Assembly (NCBI GenBank): GCA_030762895.1
Contig: CM061070.1
Location: 51,287,007-51,351,006, forward strand
Direction of reading: 5' to 3'
Length of the DNA stretch: 64,000 nt
DNA from: Sophora flavescens
Lineage: Eukaryota > Streptophyta > Magnoliopsida > Fabales > Fabaceae
This document shows, piece by piece, positions 58,501 through 64,000 of this stretch. A program made the position numbers and the translations under genes. Below the pieces are notes generated by a model. It saw only the letters and a program-made list of their open reading frames with translations. It made no database searches and had not been told where the DNA came from. The first letter of the stretch is position 1; every line of letters starts with the position of its first letter.

Positions 58501-59940
58501 TGGTAAGTGGTGCCCGAATTACTCATTTTTCTAGAGGGCTCCAAATGGATTTTCTTGTGAGATAGGATAGCCTTAGAACGATGAGAGGAGAAAGGATCTA
58601 GTCTTGGCTTTCTAATCAAGCTCTTGGATGATGATTTAGTGATGATGACTGAATTTCATGAAGAATATGGAAGAAAGGATTTTTTTCTCGACAAATACGA
58701 TAAGTTGGAAATGAAATGAATGAAGATGAGAGGAGGAGAGTGGCTGGTCGAAACTCCGAGGGGCAAGGGGAAGAGAAATTGAACTTTACCACTTAACATG
58801 TGCAAGGAAGGATGACTCACCTTATGCATTTATGATTTGTGGTGAATCACCATATTTGCAATTATGGTTCATTTATGACTATGGTGACTCACTAGGGTTG
58901 AGTTGTCCATGTGAGGAGAAGGTTCTAGTTCTTCAAGTTAGTGTAATCATAGTTTGGTTGATCATGGCTTTAGGTGTAGTTAAAAAAAATATATAAAATA
59001 CTTAGATATTTTATAAACCACCATAATGAGATGAAAAATAAGTGAAGATGTAGGTCGATGAAAGAGTGTCCGAAATTTTTTATTAAGGAAGAAAGATATT
59101 TTTGTTTGCAAACCATGGTTGGTTAAGTACAACCAATGGTAGGTTAGAAAATAACATATAATAACTTAGATATTTCCATAAGTTGTCATAATAAGATGAA
59201 ATACCATGAAAGGATAGATATCTAAGAGTCTTGACTGAATTTATCCATGAGGAAAGGGAGGACAAAATTGTCAAAACACTTACTGGACATGAAAGGAATT
59301 ACAAAGAAGTACAAGGTTATTTTGGTCATTTTACTTGGAAACTAGACATTTTGATAAGATATTTTCATTTGCCATCATTACTTTGATGAGTAATGGTGGT
59401 GACTCACCATGGTGACTCATGTAGGAAGGATGAGGATATTTTCATCTTTTGGTCATTTGATAATTAACAAAAGAACTTAAGGGTAAAATGGTCATTTTGC
59501 ATGGATATTAAGATATTTTTGCAAAAAGTCACGATGACAATGGTGAGTCATCATGGTGACTCACTAGGTGAGTTGTCTAATTTCATTCACCATCCCTATC
59601 CTCTGGCCTATCTCTGCAGTTCCGAATCCGGCTCCGTTGTTTACCCGATTAAGGTTTTCGATCGTTTTTCGTCAAGATTCGCCCGAATAAAATATAATAT
59701 TTTATTTTTTAGCGAACATTTTGAAAATAGACTTTATCACTGAAATAATGATAAAATCTAGAATTTCTAAGTTTCGGGTCAAATTAGGGTTTCTGCAGGT
59801 ACAAAATTATACTGTCAGTAAAAACGCAGACCGGTTTCCGTCTTAGTTTTAAACCCAAAATTTAACTGTAACTTCCTTCGATATAGAAGGTCTCGACTAT
59901 GATTTTGTTTTCCTCAAGATACGAGAAAACGAATGTTACA
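55506..59940 (-). mobile_element. Large solo LTR, element D family (4.4 kb)
   Basis: Runs from TGTAACACCCTTCTC to ACGAATGTTACA, 4,435 bp. The flanks are TAGAT (55501-55505) and GAGAT (59941-59945), a 5-bp target duplication with one mismatch. The right end is homologous to the element D LTR (CGCCCGAATAAAATAT, AAAACGCAGACCG). It contains no coding region; AT-rich non-coding DNA fills it, including several TGGTGACTCA-type repeats near 58860-59570. Long LTRs of this kind are typical of Tekay-like elements. Confidence 0.78.
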
Positions 59941-60159
59941 GAGATTGTGTGAGTTTATTTGAGAGATTGAGTGTTAGTATTCGGGTGTTCATGTTAGATT
60001 CTGTATTACCGGATTTTGGTAAGAACAAATATGATTCCAAGTATAATTATGTGATTTTAGTTTAGAGTTTTCCATTATAGATTGACTGATGATTAGACTA
60101 GTTCAATGTACTCACTGAATATAAATTTAAAGATGAGGCTATTTAACTATTTCAATTAT
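59941..60159. repeat. Right part of the LTR remnant split by the 4.4-kb solo LTR
   Basis: AT-rich continuation of the 55001-55505 remnant. It leads into the duplicated block at 60160. Nothing else was recognised. Confidence 0.4.
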
Positions 60160-60663
60160 TCATTTATATTTTTATTAATTAATTATAACTTTTAAAATTA
60201 AAAATTATAATTATTAGTAAGAAATATGAATATACAGTTTAGAATGTCAATACAAGGATTAGTATTTTTTTTTTTATTTTTATTTTTTGGTTACATGCAG
60301 AAGAGGGTATATATATTATTTTCTAATTTTTACCAATCAATGACATAAATTTGAAATAGTTTCAAACCTATTAGTGATTTTAGAATTAAAATATAGTAGT
60401 TTTAGAATGGATAAAACTTAGGTGCACTTGGTTGTGTGCAGTTTTTACTTTCCTCCAATCACAATTCAACACATGGATTAACCAATCCATAGAAAAAATG
60501 AACATTTTAAAATTGAATTTAAATGAAAAATTTAATCTATGTTGCATTTTATAATTGGTGAACAACACAAACAGTACCTATAGAACAACACCTAAGTTTT
60601 TTCCTTTTAGAATATATATGTATATGTATATGAAAAAGAAAATGAAAATTTAGGGGGGCCAAG

Positions 60664-60680
60664 TGTGACACCCTCTACCC

Positions 60681-60774
<94 letters not shown>

Positions 60775-62009
60775 GGAAACGTGCATATATATTGATAATA
60801 AACGTAAACAATGTAGCGAGTACCACATGAATCAAAAACATAATATCTACGGAAAATCAACATAAAACATAAACAAAGAAACATAAACCAAAAAACCCCG
60901 ATGTCACATCGGAGATGGTAACCAAAATCCGGAAAATACATCAGAAATAACTACGTAAAGATAAAGTCCTAAACTACGAGCGAGTGATCTCCTCAGAGTC
61001 ATTCCTCAACAAGCTGCTCAAAATCCTCTGCATAAAGATAAGGCACGTACAAGGAAACAACAGAAGATGGGGAGTAAGAAATAGTTGTATAAACATAATG
61101 GCAATAGGGCAGTAAGCAAGATGATCATACAACACATTAACATAAACATATCACAACATATAGCATATTAATCTCATCATAACATATCCAACAATGTATA
61201 CTATGCGGTGCAGTATTACTCCACTACTCCGTTATGCATGTGGATCCATAATTATCTAAGGAAGACAACTTCAGAGTTACATATCCACATTGGCCATTAA
61301 GCACCAACGCCGGCATTTCACCAAACCATGGGTGAACCCCTTGGATAGCCGATGCACCTTACTCTCGGATGCATCGCCGCTGGGTGCACGATCCACCTAG
61401 TGGAATCACCACGGACGGCCAGATCGCCTTACTCTCGGACGACCTCCCCTATGTTGCAGCTTCCCCCACTAACATCTCCAATGCGTGAATACATGTACAA
61501 TCATGTCAAACAAACATAGCCACCACCTCTGCTTTGACCCTTTAGGCGTCAAAGTTTAACACCAGTAACACCTTGACCAATAAGCATCAAGATTTAACAA
61601 CAACAATACCATGACCAAGAAGCATCAATGCAACGTTGACCATTAAGAGTCAAAGTTAACATCGTGCGGTAAATCCTCACTACCGTCTTAACTATTTTAG
61701 TATCGTATGCTTTATTATCTTTATTATGGCTTAATTAGACTATCTATCTTGTCTTTACTTTAATTATTGTCCTTGTTCATCATAGGGGAATATGGGTGAA
61801 GCCACCCAAATCCGACTTAGCGTCACATACTGATGGGGAAGCACGACTGTACTACCCCAAGCACGGGCGTGCTTGAATTGTGCACGGGTGTGTTTATTTA
61901 TTGATGCACGGGCGTGCTTACTGGAGCACGGCCATACAACGACCTTTGAGAACGGGTGTGTTGCCCTTTGAACACAGTCATGCTACCCTTTGAACACGGT
62001 TGTGATGCC
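60664..62009 (-). mobile_element. Element E-type LTR, copy C
   Basis: Starts TGTGACACCCTCTACC like 22867 and carries the same palindromic GCACGGGCGTGC motifs (about 61,855-62,000). It ends at the D-type LTR junction. Confidence 0.8.
60683..60762. repeat. (CA)40 microsatellite
   Basis: 40 uninterrupted CA units against 21 in copy A, the largest single difference between the duplicated blocks. Confidence 0.97.
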
Positions 62010-64000
62010 TGAGACACCCCGTTGTGCCCCGATGTTTTATTAGATTAATTACCTTCTTTAATCAATTCTTAATCGTGCGCTCATCGTGAAAATACATAAA
62101 AATTAAAACTTATTTAATTATCATATAACTTCTGCAAATTTAAAAAACACAACAACTTTAACATATGTAAATACACACCTAATTGTTCATTACAATACCA
62201 AAACACTGTTGAGGGTATCCTCTCAGTAGGATCCCTCACAGGCATAAAATTAATAACAGACGTACTTAGCGGAAATATAAAAAATACTCCTTAGACACAC
62301 CGGCCATAATGTCTAGACTCTAATCGCCATGGATCACAGGTCGACCCCCAACGTCTGGTTCGTAAAGAGTTCCATCCAACTCCTCAGCAATCTCCGTTTC
62401 ATACAGAGTTCCATCCAGCTCCTCAGCAACATAACCCTCCATTGGGTCTTCTAACGTAAACCAAAGTAACCCACAAAAATACAGAAACATAGGGGATAAG
62501 AAGCAGTTCTATCATCAAAAAGCGGAAAAGAGTCATAGTAAATTATACAGCAATTGTCACAGACAAATAACACACATAACTAACAGATCATCCCAAGTTA
62601 ATATATATCATTCTCTACCCCCAATCTCATGCTACTCAAAGACACCATAGCTGCACAGCTATTTCCTAAGGTGGAAGTGGTCTCGTGAGAACTCTTGATT
62701 TTACGTGTATTATATTACCAATATACGGTGTATTATATTACCAATACACTGAAGTGTTTTACGTGTATTATGTTACCAATACACGGTGTATTATATTACC
62801 AATACACAGAAGTGTTTTACGTGGGGTGTATTATATTACCAATACACGGTGTATTATATTACCAATACACGGTGTATTATATTACCAATACACGAATGTC
62901 CATGCGTATTATATTACCAATACACTTTTGCCTTTGTGTATTATATTACCAATACACTTTTGTCCTTGTGTATTATATTACCAATACACGGTTGTGGACA
63001 ACGACACCTATACTTGAATCTCACCAACCCGTTTTCACAACTCCTGGTGCCTTAACCTTCCATTAGAACTTGACACATATTCTATGCCATAACACCTCTT
63101 TAACGTACATCATCTTGGTTAGGTACTTCTAAATCATCATTATCCTCACACCCCAAAACAATCATCTCTTAGACAACAAATATATCTTTGCTTAAAAACC
63201 ACTAAGCATAATAATACAAACCAGGCAGATCATGCATAACACAATATCATTCAAAATATTCCCATATCACCAATCATAGCACAAAATCAATTCAACAAAG
63301 GTAATAAAATCAAATCAACCATCAACAATATAAAATCAACCTAATATCGATAAACCTACAATCCTGGAATCGCCATTGGTTTTTCAGAAAAGGTTTCCAA
63401 TGTGATTTTGGTCTTGTCGATTACTCGACTACTAGTAGGGTTTAGGTCGCCCTACACAATTATCGTATAATCTACTACTTATCCATTCCGATGATAGGTT
63501 GATTCTTTTCCCCACCTGGGTTATCACCGAACTCCCGAACTTGAAGCTCATCGTTGTCACACCACAAAGTACTAACTCCACCTTCTGTGAAGGTAAGGAG
63601 ATTATATGCTCGAAGAGGTATACCACGAACATCCTCATTTCCTCCGCGATCGAAGTCTAAGGTTATGAACACAAAATCACAAGTTAAAATCAAACAAGAA
63701 CACTAAATCACAAGGTATAGGTTCGGCCAAGACTAGTTCTTAGGGTTAGAGATTCCCGAAAATTAACTCATGGATTTATGATCCTTAAGTGTTAGGAGTT
63801 CATAAACAATGATCATTTAAGAAAGTTGAATTAAAATCCCACTAAGTTATAAACTTAGGGTATTCGGACAAGGCTAGTAAAATAGGCTAGCATTCACTAA
63901 ACTTTCCAATCTCTTGGTTTTAGCATCCATATGTATTAAGGAGCTCAAAACCATGACCATTTTGGAAAAATAAGAACAAAGTAACCTAGGTCCATAACCT
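62010..64000 (-). mobile_element. Element D-type LTR, copy C (continues past the window)
   Basis: Starts TGAGACACCCCGTTG exactly as at 24181. It contains the second hairpin array (62705-62989) and runs off the window end. Confidence 0.75.
62705..62989. repeat. Array of ten hairpin units, copy C
   Basis: Same unit as 24875-25148 (arms GTGTATT and AATACAC, loop ATATTACC), again ten copies. Spacers differ from copy A around units 3-5, so the array has changed since duplication while the unit itself is kept. Confidence 0.92.

Larger units (their letters stand above)
60160..64000. repeat. Duplicated block, copy C (partner 22363-26163)
   Basis: Collinear near-identical copy of 22363-26163: 504 bp of flank, the element E-type LTR start (60664), a 40-unit CA run (60683-60762), the element D-type LTR junction (62010) and the hairpin array. 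It continues beyond the window. Because it shares a nested insertion at the same base, it is a copy of the whole nest, not an independent retrotransposon insertion. Confidence 0.9.

Noticed and set aside
57000..59900. A host gene in the 55.5-59.9 kb stretch
   Set aside because: Only short frames were seen, there were no splice-consistent exons, and the whole stretch is bounded by LTR ends and a target duplication.

Overview
The window is plant nuclear DNA, most likely from an angiosperm and probably a eudicot. It has spliceosomal introns with GT/AG ends, AT-rich non-coding DNA, and plant retrotransposon lineages (Reina-, Tekay-, Athila- and Tat-like Ty3/gypsy, Sirevirus-like and other Ty1/copia) with primer sites matching plant initiator tRNA-Met. 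No bacterial genes, CRISPR array, rRNA or tRNA gene was recognised. The species cannot be named from this sequence.

Only one host gene is visible. It is the central part of an RRP12-like (NUC173 domain) ribosome-biogenesis gene on the + strand, with ten phase-consistent exons between 1 and 10832 coding for about 501 residues. Intron 5 (2274-9556) has been enlarged by an antisense Reina-like element (4035-9214, target duplication CTCCA). After exon 10 no further RRP12 exon was found in the remaining 53 kb. Intron 10 is therefore either very large or the gene is broken or mis-assembled here.

From 11274 to the end the DNA is a nest of transposable elements. Copia-1 (11274-17353, +) carries a small non-autonomous DNA element in its gag. 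Copia-2 (17523-21587, -) sits in the LTR of a third copia (Copia-4), which is cut by a 500-base gap (21863-22362). A Tekay-like element E (- strand, 22867 to at least 39113) follows. Its left LTR holds a second Tekay-like element D (24181-29142), its pol holds an Athila-like remnant (about 30904-34228), and its right LTR holds a MITE and is cut by a Sirevirus-type LTR (39114 into a second 500-base gap, 40363-40862).

Beyond the second gap lies the 5' end of a Tat-like element (40863-43463, -). It lies against the envelope-like ORF of a Sirevirus-type copia (43464-55000, -). The RNase H region of that copia is split by a CACTA transposon (46036-51034), and the CACTA carries a 2.56-kb solo LTR (46627-49183). 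A 4.4-kb solo LTR (55506-59940) sits in another LTR remnant. The last 3.8 kb (60160-64000) repeats 22363-26163 almost exactly, including the same nested insertion junction, so it reflects a recent duplication or an assembly duplicate.

The retroelement proteins almost all carry frameshifts, stops or deletions, so the nest looks largely non-autonomous. The most unusual signals are a ten-unit hairpin array inside Tekay-like LTRs, CACGGCCGTG-type palindrome clusters shared by LTRs of unrelated lineages, a TATA box at the centre of a palindrome in Copia-1, and several insertion boundaries clean enough to give the order of events.
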